Source: Thermus scotoductus DSM 8553 (GTDB lineage: Bacteria > Deinococcota > Deinococci > Deinococcales > Thermaceae). From it: a stretch of 44,337 nucleotides of DNA. The stretch lies in assembly GCF_000381045.1 (NCBI RefSeq), contig NZ_KB905746.1, positions 1 through 44,337 of the forward strand, in the 5' to 3' direction. The position numbers and the translations under genes were made by a program. The notes below the pieces were generated by a model. That model made no database searches, had not been told where the DNA came from, and was given only the letters and a program-made list of their open reading frames with translations. This document shows positions 9,672-17,866 of the stretch, piece after piece (within the stretch, counting starts at the first letter, position 1; each line of letters begins with the position of its first letter).

Positions 9672-10956
9672 CCAGCACCTCGAGGGCCGAGGGATCCTCC
9701 AGTATGATCTCGTAATACCCGGCGTAGAGGACGATGCGTCCTTTGGCCCTTACCTTCTTACCCAGATAGCTTTGCGGGAAGGGCTGTTGGAAGAGGCCGT
9801 AGTTTCTGGGGAAGACCACCAGCCTCAGGTCGCTTTCCCCGGGGCCAAACCGGAGGAAGGCCACGGTGCCCCGGTCCTCCACCTGCTGGATGAGGCCTTC
9901 CACGGTGGCGATGCGGCCAAAGTACCTGGGGGCTTCCTGCCAAGGGATGATCTCTTCCAGGGGGGGCAGGGCAAAGGGGTTTTCGGTAAGCCCTGCCTGG
10001 AAGTCCCTTTCCATCACGGAAAGGAGCCTGGCGAAGGCCTCGGGGGCCTCCTTGCGGGTGAAGCGCACGGCAAGCTCCCGGTTGGCGTTTATGGAGTTGG
10101 CGCTTAGGTTCAGGCTTCCCACCAGGGCCACCTCCCCGTCCACCACCAGGGCTTTGGCGTGCACGTAGGGATCGGGTAGGAAGCGGAGATCCGCCCCGGC
10201 CCGCCTTAGCTCCTCCGCTCCTGCCAGGAAGTAGGTGTCCCCGGGCTCCTGCGGGCTTCCCACCAGGCGGACCCGGATCCCTCTGGCCAAGGCTTCCTGG
10301 AGGGCGGCCACCACCTCGGGGTCGGCCATGGCCTGGTGCTCCAGCAGGATTTCCTTTTTGGCCCCTTGGATAAGGCCTAGGAGGGCTTCGCGGGCGCTGC
10401 CTTCTTTGACCCCTCCTAGGGTTCGGCTTGGAGCCCAGACGAGGAGGCTTCGGGATAGGTCCAGCCTCTTACCTTCCCAATCGGCCTCAAACACCCGCAC
10501 CACCTCGGCCACCTGCTTGGGGTCATCCAGGATGAGGGCGTACTCCCGGTTGGCGGTAAAGGAGCTTCCCGTGAGGTTCATGGTACCCACCCAGGCCAGC
10601 TTCCGGTCCACCACCAGGCTTTTTTCGTGGACGAAGACGAAGCGGAAGGGGGTGGTGAGCTTGACGTCCACGCCCCGTTCCTTCAGGGCCTGAAACACCG
10701 TGAGGTCCACCCGTCCCCCGGAGGGCTCCCGCTCCAAAAGGACCTTTACCTTCACGCCTCGGGCCACAGCCTCCCCCAAGGCGTCCACCACGTCCAGGCG
10801 GCTTGGGGTCCAGAGGTACATCTTCACCAGGATCTCCTCCCGGGCCGAGGCGATGAGGTCCAGTAGCGGCTTGACCCCATCGTCCGGCTCCACCACCAAC
10901 TTGGGGGCAGCCAAGGCGGTTAGGAGGAGGAAGAGAAGTAAAAAGAGCTTTCTCAT
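9658..10956 (-). CDS. Secreted phospholipase D-like protein with C-terminal OB fold
   Basis: This 432-residue protein starts with a signal peptide (1-17, ending ALAAP). Two HKD motifs of the PLD superfamily follow, with His110/Lys112/Asp117 and His266/Lys268/Asp273. The second continues into GSLNLSANSINANRE. A C-terminal domain (about 345-432) with RATVEG-like beta strands resembles an OB fold. PLD-superfamily enzymes hydrolyse phosphodiesters in lipids or nucleic acids; with an OB fold and export signal, extracellular or periplasmic nuclease action is possible but unproven. I prefer the ATG at 10956 because the ATG at 10968 overlaps a CATAAT -10 box. Confidence 0.85.
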   Translation of the reverse strand: MRKLFLLLFLLLTALAAPKLVVEPDDGVKPLLDLIASAREEILVKMYLWTPSRLDVVDALGEAVARGVKVKVLLEREPSGGRVDLTVFQALKERGVDVKLTTPFRFVFVHEKSLVVDRKLAWVGTMNLTGSSFTANREYALILDDPKQVAEVVRVFEADWEGKRLDLSRSLLVWAPSRTLGGVKEGSAREALLGLIQGAKKEILLEHQAMADPEVVAALQEALARGIRVRLVGSPQEPGDTYFLAGAEELRRAGADLRFLPDPYVHAKALVVDGEVALVGSLNLSANSINANRELAVRFTRKEAPEAFARLLSVMERDFQAGLTENPFALPPLEEIIPWQEAPRYFGRIATVEGLIQQVEDRGTVAFLRFGPGESDLRLVVFPRNYGLFQQPFPQSYLGKKVRAKGRIVLYAGYYEIILEDPSALEVLDGSP

Positions 10957-10966
10957 ACCGCCTTTC

Positions 10967-10972
10967 ATTATG
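10967..10972 (-). promoter_or_regulatory. Likely -10 box of the PLD-like gene
   Basis: CATAAT on the minus strand ends 10 nt before the chosen ATG and overlaps the alternative upstream ATG. The -35 is poor; CAAGCT lies 17 nt upstream. Confidence 0.4.
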
Positions 10973-11012
10973 ACCCATGGGGGTCAGGAAGCTTGCAAAC
11001 AGAGGGGGTGGG

Positions 11013-11768
11013 CTATGTCCAGCGGAAGCAGGTTTCCGCGTTCTGGTCGGAGACGGCCTCCATCTCTTCCCAGGCCAGGCCCCTTGCCTCCGCAAGCTTT
11101 TCTAAGGTGTGCCGCACGTAATGGGGAAGGTTGCGCTTTCCCCGGTGGGGCTCTGGGGGCAGGAAGGGGGTGTCGGTTTCCACCAGGAGCCGGTCTAGGG
11201 GAAGCCTTTGGGCCGCTTCCCGGAGGGCCTGGTTTTTCTTGTAGGTGAGGGGGCCTGCCAAGCTGAAGTAGGCTCCCACCTCGAGGCCCGCTGCCTCGAG
11301 GGCCGGGTGCCCGCCAAAGGCATGGAGGACCACCCTTTGGGGTCGGTGGGCGAGGAGCCAGGCGGCCAGGTCTTCCTCCGCTTGCCCATCCTTGCTCCGC
11401 ACGTGGAGCACCAAAGGTAGCCCGAACTCCTCGGCCAGGGTCGCTTGGAACTCCAGGGCCTTGAGCTGGGCGGGCTTGGTTTCGGGGGTCCAGTAATAGT
11501 CCAGGCCGCTTTCCCCAACGGCTCGCACCCGGGGGTGACGGGCGTAATACCTTAAAGCCTCTTCCACCTCGGGGGAAAGCAGATGGGCCGAGGTGGGGTG
11601 GAGGCCCACCGCGGCGTACACATTTTCCTGGGCCAGGGCCAGGGTCCTTTCCCAGCGGGTTGGGTCCACCCCCAGGGTGAGGATGGCCCTGAGTTCCGGA
11701 AAGTGGGCTTTGGCGTCTTCCAGCTCGGCTTCTTCCAGGAAATCCAGGTGGGCGTGGGTGTCGGTCAT
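11013..11768 (-). CDS. tatD: TatD family metal-dependent DNase
   Basis: This 251-residue TIM-barrel hydrolase starts MTDTHAHLDF, whose two His residues (H5, H7) are metal ligands. GESGLDYYW, LHVRSKDG and VETDTPFLPP are the other family signatures. TatD proteins are 3'-5' exonucleases or D-aminoacyl hydrolase relatives acting in DNA repair or RNA turnover. The start overlaps the stop of the 48-residue gene upstream (ATGA). Confidence 0.93.
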   Translation of the reverse strand: MTDTHAHLDFLEEAELEDAKAHFPELRAILTLGVDPTRWERTLALAQENVYAAVGLHPTSAHLLSPEVEEALRYYARHPRVRAVGESGLDYYWTPETKPAQLKALEFQATLAEEFGLPLVLHVRSKDGQAEEDLAAWLLAHRPQRVVLHAFGGHPALEAAGLEVGAYFSLAGPLTYKKNQALREAAQRLPLDRLLVETDTPFLPPEPHRGKRNLPHYVRHTLEKLAEARGLAWEEMEAVSDQNAETCFRWT

Positions 11769-11911
11769 GCGTTCTCTTCGTCCTCTACCAGGATCCAGAT
11801 GCGCTTAAGGGGCAGTTCGGCCTTAAGCTCCTCAGGCAGACGTTCGTAGCTCTCCAGGCAAAAGGCCTCTGTTTCTCCGCTCTTTCCCGCCCGCACCAGC
11901 CAAAGGGCCAT
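11765..11911 (-). CDS. Small protein, 48 residues, upstream of tatD
   Basis: This short gene overlaps the tatD start by 4 nt (ATGA). The start MALWLVRAGKSGE resembles, from memory, the N-terminus of a PUA-like/Mrr-type restriction protein domain (xLWxVRAGxxGE). The rest is only 35 residues ending VEDEENA, so it is either a stand-alone mini-protein or a remnant. A -10-like TAGATT lies 6 nt before the ATG with no ribosome-binding site, which fits a leaderless start. The clean overlap with tatD argues that it is translated. Confidence 0.65.
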   Translation of the reverse strand: MALWLVRAGKSGETEAFCLESYERLPEELKAELPLKRIWILVEDEENA

Positions 11912-12020
11912 GTCTTCAATCTAGCATGGGAGGTCCCCCACCCTGGCCACCCGGACCGGTTGTGTGGATTGAACCCATGCAGTGGCTTTGCCGCTTGTTG
12001 ACTGCTTGTGCCCTCCACGG

Positions 12021-12146
12021 GTGGGGGTGGGGCTACACTTCGTTTCCCTGGACCGCTGGAAAAGCCCCTTGGGCTGCACGTATGTGCTGGCGTGGCCCCT
12101 CGAGGGGCCGGTGATGGAGCTTAAGGGCTACCCCGTCCTGGCCTAG
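12021..12146 (+). pseudogene. Probable gene remnant (C-terminal 41 codons)
   Basis: A frame that starts at GTG 12021 and ends at TAG 12146 has protein-like composition, including FVSLDRW and YVLAWPLEGPVMEL. It continues open upstream to a stop at 11970 without a convincing start or ribosome-binding site. I do not recognise the family. It may be the tail of a lost gene. The surrounding interval 11912-12229 otherwise holds only promoter signals. Confidence 0.35.
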
Positions 12147-12170
12147 GGGATGGGAGTTTGTGGCCGGACC

Positions 12171-12200
12171 TTGGCGGCCTTGGAGTGCGCGTGCTATGCT
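12171..12200 (+). promoter_or_regulatory. Promoter of the FMN-reductase-like gene
   Basis: TTGGCG (12171-12176) lies 18 nt from TATGCT (12195-12200). The predicted start falls inside the upstream in-frame ATG (12203), which supports the ATG at 12230 as the real start codon. Confidence 0.5.
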
Positions 12201-12229
12201 AAATGAGGTTTAGTGCGTGGGTGATATTT

Positions 12230-12883
12230 ATGAGTCTACGCGTGCTCGGCGTCAACGCATCGGCACGAACGGATGGGTTTACGGCGGAGTTGTTGGACGA
12301 GGTTCTGGAAGCGGCCAGGCAGCAAGGGGCCACCACCGAGCGCCTGGACCTGGTGCGGTACCCCTTTCCCTTTTGCGTGGGGAACTACTCCCAAGACCCT
12401 ACTTCCTGCGGCCCGGACACCTGCGTGCAGGGACCCTGGGATGGCTTCGGTAAGATAGCGGACAAGCTCGTCCAGGCGGACGCGGTGGTTTTCGCCACGC
12501 CGGTCTACTGGTTTAGCGTTTCCGCCCGGATGAAGGCCCTTTTGGAGCGCATGACCTCCATGGAGAACCAGGGCCTCTTAAACCTGGGCAAGCCCATGGT
12601 CCTGTTGGCGGTAGCCGAGGAGGAAGGGGCCAGCCAGGCGCTTTCCCAGATGCTCCTGCCCCTTTCCTACATGGGGTTTGTCCTGGCGCCCCTGGGGTTG
12701 GTCTACGCCCATCACCGGGGTGCCGTGAGCCTCAAGGGGAACACCGAGCTCATGGAGGATGCCCGCATTGCCGGGGAGAACCTGGTGCTGATGGCGGAAA
12801 AGCTTAGGGGAACCGCTTTCCGGGAACCCCTTCCCAGTTACCAGTACCGTCTGCCCAGGCTGCCAGGAGTGGCGGCGGACTAG
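12230..12883 (+). CDS. NAD(P)H-dependent FMN reductase family protein
   Basis: This 217-residue flavodoxin-like protein starts MSLRVLGVNASARTDGFT, whose GxNASxRxxG loop binds the FMN phosphate in this family. FATPVYWFSVSARMKALLERM at about 90-110 is the second flavin-binding loop. A cysteine-rich stretch near residues 47-65 (CVGNY...SCGPDTC) resembles the Cys region of iron-sulfur flavoproteins, but spacing and number are not diagnostic. The electron acceptor is unknown. The ATG at 12230 is chosen because GGGTGAT lies just upstream and the predicted transcription start excludes 12203. It converges on tsaB. Confidence 0.88.
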   Translation: MSLRVLGVNASARTDGFTAELLDEVLEAARQQGATTERLDLVRYPFPFCVGNYSQDPTSCGPDTCVQGPWDGFGKIADKLVQADAVVFATPVYWFSVSARMKALLERMTSMENQGLLNLGKPMVLLAVAEEEGASQALSQMLLPLSYMGFVLAPLGLVYAHHRGAVSLKGNTELMEDARIAGENLVLMAEKLRGTAFREPLPSYQYRLPRLPGVAAD

Positions 12884-12893
12884 CAGGGACGCT

Positions 12894-13448
12894 TCAAAGG
12901 TACAAGGGCTCCACCCCATCCCTGGCAAAGGGCAGAAGCTCGTAAAGAGCCCTGGGGTCTGGGGGCGCGTCCAGGAGAAGGTGGCTACCCTGGAGCTGGG
13001 CCCTTGAGATCTCTGGGGCTTTGAGCTTCCTGGGAGGCTCGAGCACAAGCGGCTTCCCCTCACGCCTGGCATAGGTGGCCCCATAGTAGAGCCCGTTTCT
13101 GGCGGTGAAAAGGGCGGTTAGGGGAGGCCCACCTTCCTCCAAAAAGGGCCAGCAGGCGGCAAGGAGGGAGCTTACCCCAAACACCTTGGCTCTATGGGCT
13201 AAAGCGATGCCTATCCCTGCTGCCAAAGCGATGCGAAGGCCCGTGTAGGAACCCGGGCCCTCCCCCAGGACCAGGGTGCCGATCTCCTCCCGCTCCACGC
13301 CCACTTCCCTTAAGAGGTCGTCCAGTAAGCCGAACAGGGCTTCCTCGTGCTTACGGCCCAGCCGCACCACCCGGCCCACTCCCTCTTCCCCGCGGAAAAG
13401 GCCCAAGGAAAGGTAGGGAGTGGCGGTGTCCAGGGTGAGGGTCCACAC
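12894..13448 (-). CDS. tsaB: tRNA threonylcarbamoyladenosine biosynthesis protein TsaB
   Basis: This 184-residue protein of the ASKHA fold supports TsaD in making t6A at position 37 of ANN-decoding tRNAs. The hallmark GEGPGSYTGLRIA lies near residues 63-75, and the N-terminal LTLDTATPYLSLGL is the first phosphate loop. It is a little shorter than E. coli TsaB at the C-terminus. It starts with GTG and lies divergent from the ABC permease; the two starts are 28 nt apart with overlapping AT-rich -10 candidates (CTATATACT at 13458-13466). Confidence 0.93.
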   Translation of the reverse strand: MWTLTLDTATPYLSLGLFRGEEGVGRVVRLGRKHEEALFGLLDDLLREVGVEREEIGTLVLGEGPGSYTGLRIALAAGIGIALAHRAKVFGVSSLLAACWPFLEEGGPPLTALFTARNGLYYGATYARREGKPLVLEPPRKLKAPEISRAQLQGSHLLLDAPPDPRALYELLPFARDGVEPLYL

Positions 13449-13456
13449 CCTTCCAT

Positions 13457-13466
13457 CCTATATACT
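13457..13466. promoter_or_regulatory. Overlapping divergent -10 boxes (tsaB and ABC permease)
   Basis: Plus strand: TATACT at 13461-13466, 10 nt before the permease ATG. Minus strand: TATAGG (13457-13462) or TATATA (13459-13464), 8-10 nt before the tsaB GTG. Neither side has room for a leader of more than a few nucleotides. Confidence 0.5.
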
Positions 13467-13476
13467 CCGGCACGGG

Positions 13477-14670
13477 ATGCGGACCTTTCCTCTCCATGCC
13501 CTTCTGTCCTTGGGGGCGCTCCTTGCCCTGGGTGTGTACGCCTTCCGGCTCGGCTTTCTCCCGTGGGCCTGGGTGGGGGTGGGGCTTGGGCTTTACGCCC
13601 TTCTCGTCCTGTGGGGGCTTCGTTTCGGTCGGCACCATGCCCTTTTGGGGCTTGGGCTTTTTGCGTACTGGTTCCCACCCCTGGCCTTTCTGGCTCCTCT
13701 CTTGTTCGCCCTCTTGTTTGGCCGGGGCCTGAGGCAAAAGGAGCAGGCAGCCCTCTACGGCTGGGCCTTGGTTTGGCCGGCCTTAGCCCTCCTTCTGGTC
13801 TGGCATGTTTTCCCCACCTTTTACGCCTTTTACCTGAGCCTCTTTGAACGGGTTAACTTCCTGCGCCCCGCGGCCTTCGCTGGCTTGGAGAACTACCGTA
13901 TTCTCCTCCAGGATCCTCTTTTCTGGAAGGCCTTGGGGAACACCTTCTGGTACGTGGTCTTTACCGTGCCGGTGGGCCTTCTCCTGGCCACAGGGGTGGC
14001 CATCCTCCTGAACACCCAGGTGGCCTTCCTGGGGTTCTACCGCACCCTTTACTTTCTCCCCTACATCACCGCCCTCACGGCGGCGGCGGCGGTGTGGCGC
14101 TGGATCTACCACCCGGAGTTCGGTTTTCTCAACTGGCTTCTTGGTACCCCGGGTCTCGACTGGCTGAACACGCCTAAGGGTGTCTTCGCCCTGCTCCTCG
14201 AGCCCCTGGGAGTTCAGCCCCCGGGTTTTTGGGCGGGGCCCAGCCTGGCCTTTGTGGCCATCATGGTCATGAGCGTGTGGCACTTTCTGGGATACCAGGT
14301 GGTGATCCTCCTGGCCGGGCTTCAGGCCATTCCCAAGGAGTATTACGAGGCGGCGGAGCTGGATGGGGCGAGCTTTTGGCAGAAGCACCGGCTCATCACC
14401 TGGCCGCTTCTTTCCCCCACCACCTTCTTTCTCTTCACCTTGGGGCTCATCGGGGCCTTCCAGGTGTTCACCCAGGTTTACGTCCTGACCCCCACGGTCG
14501 GGGTGTTGCAGGATACCCTTACCCTGGCTTTCTACCTCTACAACAAGGGTTTCCGCGACTCGGATTTCTCCTACGCCAGTGCCATCGCCATGGTGACCTT
14601 TCTCCTCATCCTGGTCCTCACCCTGATTCAAAGGCGGGTGTTGGAGAGGCGGGTGAACTATGAGATTTAG
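13477..14670 (+). CDS. Sugar-type ABC transporter permease, first subunit
   Basis: This 397-residue MalF-like protein has several N-terminal hydrophobic spans (about 10-100) that extend the usual six-helix core. The EAA loop reads EYYEAAELDGASFWQKHRLI, where the ATPase docks. The ATG at 13477 is preferred because TATACT lies 10 nt upstream; the longer frame starting at 13420 would run through tsaB's promoter. Its 3' end overlaps the second permease by 11 nt. No ATPase gene is nearby, so it probably shares one encoded elsewhere, as many CUT1 sugar importers do. Confidence 0.9.
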   Translation: MRTFPLHALLSLGALLALGVYAFRLGFLPWAWVGVGLGLYALLVLWGLRFGRHHALLGLGLFAYWFPPLAFLAPLLFALLFGRGLRQKEQAALYGWALVWPALALLLVWHVFPTFYAFYLSLFERVNFLRPAAFAGLENYRILLQDPLFWKALGNTFWYVVFTVPVGLLLATGVAILLNTQVAFLGFYRTLYFLPYITALTAAAAVWRWIYHPEFGFLNWLLGTPGLDWLNTPKGVFALLLEPLGVQPPGFWAGPSLAFVAIMVMSVWHFLGYQVVILLAGLQAIPKEYYEAAELDGASFWQKHRLITWPLLSPTTFFLFTLGLIGAFQVFTQVYVLTPTVGVLQDTLTLAFYLYNKGFRDSDFSYASAIAMVTFLLILVLTLIQRRVLERRVNYEI

Positions 14671-15853
14671 GCCCGGTGTCCTGTTCGTGCACCTGCTCCT
14701 CCTCCTGGGGGGGCTCGTCATGGCCTTCCCCTTCTACTGGATGCTGGCCACCAGCCTGAAAAGCCCCCAGGAGGCTCTACAGGCCAAGCCCGTCTGGGTT
14801 CCCGAGCGCATGAAGCCGGGAAACTGGCTCAAGGCGGCAAGGCTGGGGGATAGCCCCCTATGGGGGGGCTTGGCACCTGGAAGGAGCGTGGAGTTGGTTT
14901 TCCCTGGGAGGGAAGGGCATCCCCCCAGGGCCTTGGTACCCCGTACCCCCGGGGCCTTCTTTGACCCTCGGGCGGATGGCACTCGGGTGGAGGTGGTGTA
15001 TCGGGAAGGGGCTTGGCGGGTGCGGCTGACCAACGCCACGGAGGAAGCCTTCCGCTTTTTGCCCCTGGTGGTGCTCTGGCCCAAGGAAGTCCCTCTGGCG
15101 GCACCCTTGCCCCCCGACGCCATCCGCTCCCAGGGGGAGTACTGGCGGCTGGAGTGGGTGAATGCGGTGCCCGGGGCCTTGGGCTACGTGCTCCACAACT
15201 ACCTCGAGGCCTGGCATGCGGCTCCCTGGGGGCGCTACTTCTTCAACAGCTTCTTCACCGCCTTGACCCAGGTGGCGGTGGGGCTTTTCCTGGCGGCCCT
15301 GGCGGCCTTTGCCCTGGCCCGCATTCCCTTTCCCGGCAAGGAGGCGGTGTTCGTGCTCATCCTCGCCACCATGATGGTGCCGGGGGAGGTGCTCCTCATC
15401 CCCAACTACGTGCTTCTGGCCAGGCTGGGCTGGCTGGACACCTACTACGCCCTTATCGTGCCCTGGCTGGCCTCGGTGTTTGGCATCTTTCTCCTTCGGC
15501 AGTTTTACCTCTCCTTGCCCCAGGACCTCTTTGATGCGGCCCGCATAGACGGGGCCGGGTACCTGACCCAGCTTTTCCGCATCGCCTTGCCCTTAAGCCT
15601 TCCGGGATTGGTGTCCTACGGGATCTTCACCTTCCTGGGGGCCTACAATGCCCTCCTTTGGCCCCTCATCGTTACCCAGAGCCCGGAGATGCGCACGGTC
15701 CAGCTGGGCCTGCAGGCCTTTGTTTCCGAGGCGGGGTCGGACTACGGGGCCCTGATGGCGGCCAGCACCTTCGTGATCCTCCCCGTGATCCTGGGGTACT
15801 TCTTCGCCCAGCGCCAGTTCATCCAGGGCATCGCCCGCTCGGGGCTCAAATAG
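14660..15853 (+). CDS. Sugar-type ABC transporter permease, second subunit, with an extra external domain
   Basis: This 397-residue MalG-like permease is longer than the usual 270-300. After the first membrane helix (about 7-30), a segment of roughly 110 residues (about 50-165) is hydrophilic and beta-rich, with no membrane span. The five-helix core follows. The EAA loop LFDAARIDGAGYLTQLFRI is intact. The insert should face the outside of the cytoplasmic membrane, near the binding protein. The gene overlaps the first permease. Confidence 0.9.
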   Translation: MRFRPGVLFVHLLLLLGGLVMAFPFYWMLATSLKSPQEALQAKPVWVPERMKPGNWLKAARLGDSPLWGGLAPGRSVELVFPGREGHPPRALVPRTPGAFFDPRADGTRVEVVYREGAWRVRLTNATEEAFRFLPLVVLWPKEVPLAAPLPPDAIRSQGEYWRLEWVNAVPGALGYVLHNYLEAWHAAPWGRYFFNSFFTALTQVAVGLFLAALAAFALARIPFPGKEAVFVLILATMMVPGEVLLIPNYVLLARLGWLDTYYALIVPWLASVFGIFLLRQFYLSLPQDLFDAARIDGAGYLTQLFRIALPLSLPGLVSYGIFTFLGAYNALLWPLIVTQSPEMRTVQLGLQAFVSEAGSDYGALMAASTFVILPVILGYFFAQRQFIQGIARSGLK

Positions 15854-15860
15854 CCTGACC

Positions 15861-15887
15861 TTGGCTTGACACCAGGAGGGATATACT
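15861..15887 (+). promoter_or_regulatory. Possible promoter of the binding-protein gene
   Basis: TATACT at 15882-15887 is a good -10. The perfect TTGACA at 15866-15871 is only 10 nt away, too close for a standard pair; TTGGCT at 15861-15866 gives a 15-nt spacer. An internal promoter here would let the binding protein be made in excess over the permeases. Confidence 0.4.
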
Positions 15888-15906
15888 TAGTCTGGAGGTT
15901 TTGGGT

Positions 15907-17160
15907 ATGCGAAAAGCGCTTTTGTTGGCGGCGGTTTTGGGGCTAGCCCTTGCCCAGCAGGCCAAGCCCGAGGACGTGATCAAGGAGCAGTGCGCCAAGG
16001 CCAAGGTGGTGGCGGAGCTCTGGCACGGCTTCACCGGCGGGGCACCCAAGGCCGCCTTGGAGAACCTGGTGGTGGAGTTCAACAAGACCCAGCAGGGCCG
16101 GTGCGTGCGTCCCGTGCCCCAAGGGGGGTACCGGGACCTTTCCACCAAGATCAAGGCGGCCTTCGCCGCGGGGAAGGTGCCGGCCATGGCCCAGGCCTAC
16201 GAGAACAACATCGCCCTGTACCTCGAGGCCAAGGCCCTACTGCCCATTGAGTCCTTGGGGGTGAAGCTCCAGGGGGTGAACCTGGCTTTCCTGAACGCCG
16301 TGCGCTTCGGGGGGGTGGTCTACGGGGTGCCCTTCAACAAGAGCATCCAGGTCCTCTACTACAACAAGGACCTCCTGAAGAAGCACGGGGCCAAGGTGCC
16401 AGCTACCCTCGAGGAGTTCGTGGCCTTAAGCAAGAAGCTTTCCCAGGCGGAAGGAGGACCTGTCTACTGGTTCCAGCCGGATGCCTCCACCTTCGCCTAC
16501 TTCTTCTTCAACCTGGGGGGGAGCTACCTGAAAAACGGCAAGCTGGTCCTGAACTCCAAGGAGGCGGTGGAGGCCCTCACCCTGCTGCAAAACGGGGTGA
16601 AGGAGGGGTGGGCCAAGGCCATCACCTCCGGCTACATCAACCAGAACCTGGGCTCCGGCCCCTACGCCTTCAGCGTGGATACCTCTGCTGGCTACACCTA
16701 CTACCGCCAGGGAGCCAAGTTTGACCTGGGGGTGGCCACCCTGCCGGGCCGCACCAAGGGCCAGCCTGGGTTTGGTCTAGTCCAGGGCACCAACCTGGTG
16801 GTCTTCCGCCAGGCCAGCAAGGAGGAACAGGCGGTGGCCAAGGACTTCCTGCAGTTTGTCCTCTCCCCCAGGGCCCAGGCGGTCTTTGCCACCGCCACCG
16901 GGTACGTGCCGGTGACCGAGGGAGCCCTGAAGGATGCGGTCTACCAGACCTACGCTACCGAGAACCCCCACTTCGCCACCATCGTGCGCCAAAGCCGCTA
17001 CGCCAAGTTTGAGCCGGCTTTGGCGGAGTGGGAGCAGATCCGCTTTGACATCCTGGGCCAGGCCATCAAGGAGGCCATTTTGAACAAGGCGGATCCCAAG
17101 TCGGTCCTGGACAAGGCCCAGAAGCTGGCCGAGGACCTCCTTTCCGGCAAGATCCGTTAG
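15907..17160 (+). CDS. ABC transporter sugar-type solute-binding protein
   Basis: This 417-residue extracellular binding protein has a signal peptide (1-17, ALAQQ). It has the two-lobed fold of the MalE/UgpB cluster, with LWHGFTGG near the N-terminus (close to the LWH(S/A) motif of UgpB-like proteins). YGVPFNKSIQVLYYNKDLL marks the first hinge, and QGTNLVVF and the C-terminal helices are typical. The ligand is probably a sugar or glycerol-phosphate-like compound but cannot be fixed. The ATG at 15907 has GGAGG 8 nt before it. No lipobox Cys is present. Confidence 0.92.
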   Translation: MRKALLLAAVLGLALAQQAKPEDVIKEQCAKAKVVAELWHGFTGGAPKAALENLVVEFNKTQQGRCVRPVPQGGYRDLSTKIKAAFAAGKVPAMAQAYENNIALYLEAKALLPIESLGVKLQGVNLAFLNAVRFGGVVYGVPFNKSIQVLYYNKDLLKKHGAKVPATLEEFVALSKKLSQAEGGPVYWFQPDASTFAYFFFNLGGSYLKNGKLVLNSKEAVEALTLLQNGVKEGWAKAITSGYINQNLGSGPYAFSVDTSAGYTYYRQGAKFDLGVATLPGRTKGQPGFGLVQGTNLVVFRQASKEEQAVAKDFLQFVLSPRAQAVFATATGYVPVTEGALKDAVYQTYATENPHFATIVRQSRYAKFEPALAEWEQIRFDILGQAIKEAILNKADPKSVLDKAQKLAEDLLSGKIR

Positions 17161-17191
17161 GGCCACGGCCCCTCCCCGCCCCGGGATTGCC

Positions 17192-17866
17192 CTAGATGGG
17201 CTCCAAAACCCCTTGGCGCAGGAGGGCGGGGAGGGGAGGCTCCCCCACCCTTAAGAGGGCGTACCGCCCCCGAAGAAGGGCGAGGAGGCGGAGGGCTTTT
17301 AGGTGCCCCTCGAGGGCCTTTTGGTATGCCCTTACCTCCTCCGGGCCCACGGGGAGGGTTTCCCCGGTTTCCACGTCCTTGAGGAAGGCTTCCTCGAGGG
17401 GCGGGGCCAGCTCCAGGGGCGCCAGGACCTGGACCAAGACCACCCGTTTCGGAAGGATCCTGGGCCAGGGCAAGGGGTCTAGCCCATCGGTGATGAAGAC
17501 CAGGGTGCCCCGGCCCGGGCGAAGGGCTTCCGGTCTGCCCCGTTCCAGCCGGGCCAGGGCGTCCTCCTGGCGGGCGATCCCCAGGAGGAGCCTCGCCACC
17601 TCCTCCCCGTAGGCCAGCTTGCCGAAGAGGCGCATGCTTTCGCTTTCGTCCAGGTAGATGCGGAAGCGGCTTCGCTCGGGTGTGGTTTCCAGGCGGGTGT
17701 AGAGCCTTCCCGTCTTCCCGTAAGCCCGCCAGTGGACCCGCCTTATTTCGTCCCCAGGGGCATAGGGGCGGAGCTCGTAAAACTCGCCTCCCAGGCCCTT
17801 CCTGCGGGCCAGGCGCTCTCCCGGGTAGGGAAGGTAGGGCCGGGTGGCGATGCGGTAGCGGGTCAT
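17192..17866 (-). CDS. DUF58 (vWA-like) domain protein
   Basis: This 224-residue protein carries the DUF58 core GDEIRRVHWRAYGKTGRLYTR, followed by a vWA-like half with IYLDESESM (degenerate MIDAS: DxSxS) and VFITDGLDPL. DUF58 proteins often act with MoxR ATPases, but none is nearby. The ATG at 17866 overlaps the stop of the reductase gene (ATGA). The shared start gives tight coupling to a gene with no obvious functional link. Confidence 0.88.
   Translation of the reverse strand: MTRYRIATRPYLPYPGERLARRKGLGGEFYELRPYAPGDEIRRVHWRAYGKTGRLYTRLETTPERSRFRIYLDESESMRLFGKLAYGEEVARLLLGIARQEDALARLERGRPEALRPGRGTLVFITDGLDPLPWPRILPKRVVLVQVLAPLELAPPLEEAFLKDVETGETLPVGPEEVRAYQKALEGHLKALRLLALLRGRYALLRVGEPPLPALLRQGVLEPI

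Noticed and set aside
11926-12114. A 62-residue frame starting MGGPPPWPPG
   Set aside because: Low-complexity composition, no ribosome-binding site or promoter; the neighbouring frame ending at 12146 looks more like protein.
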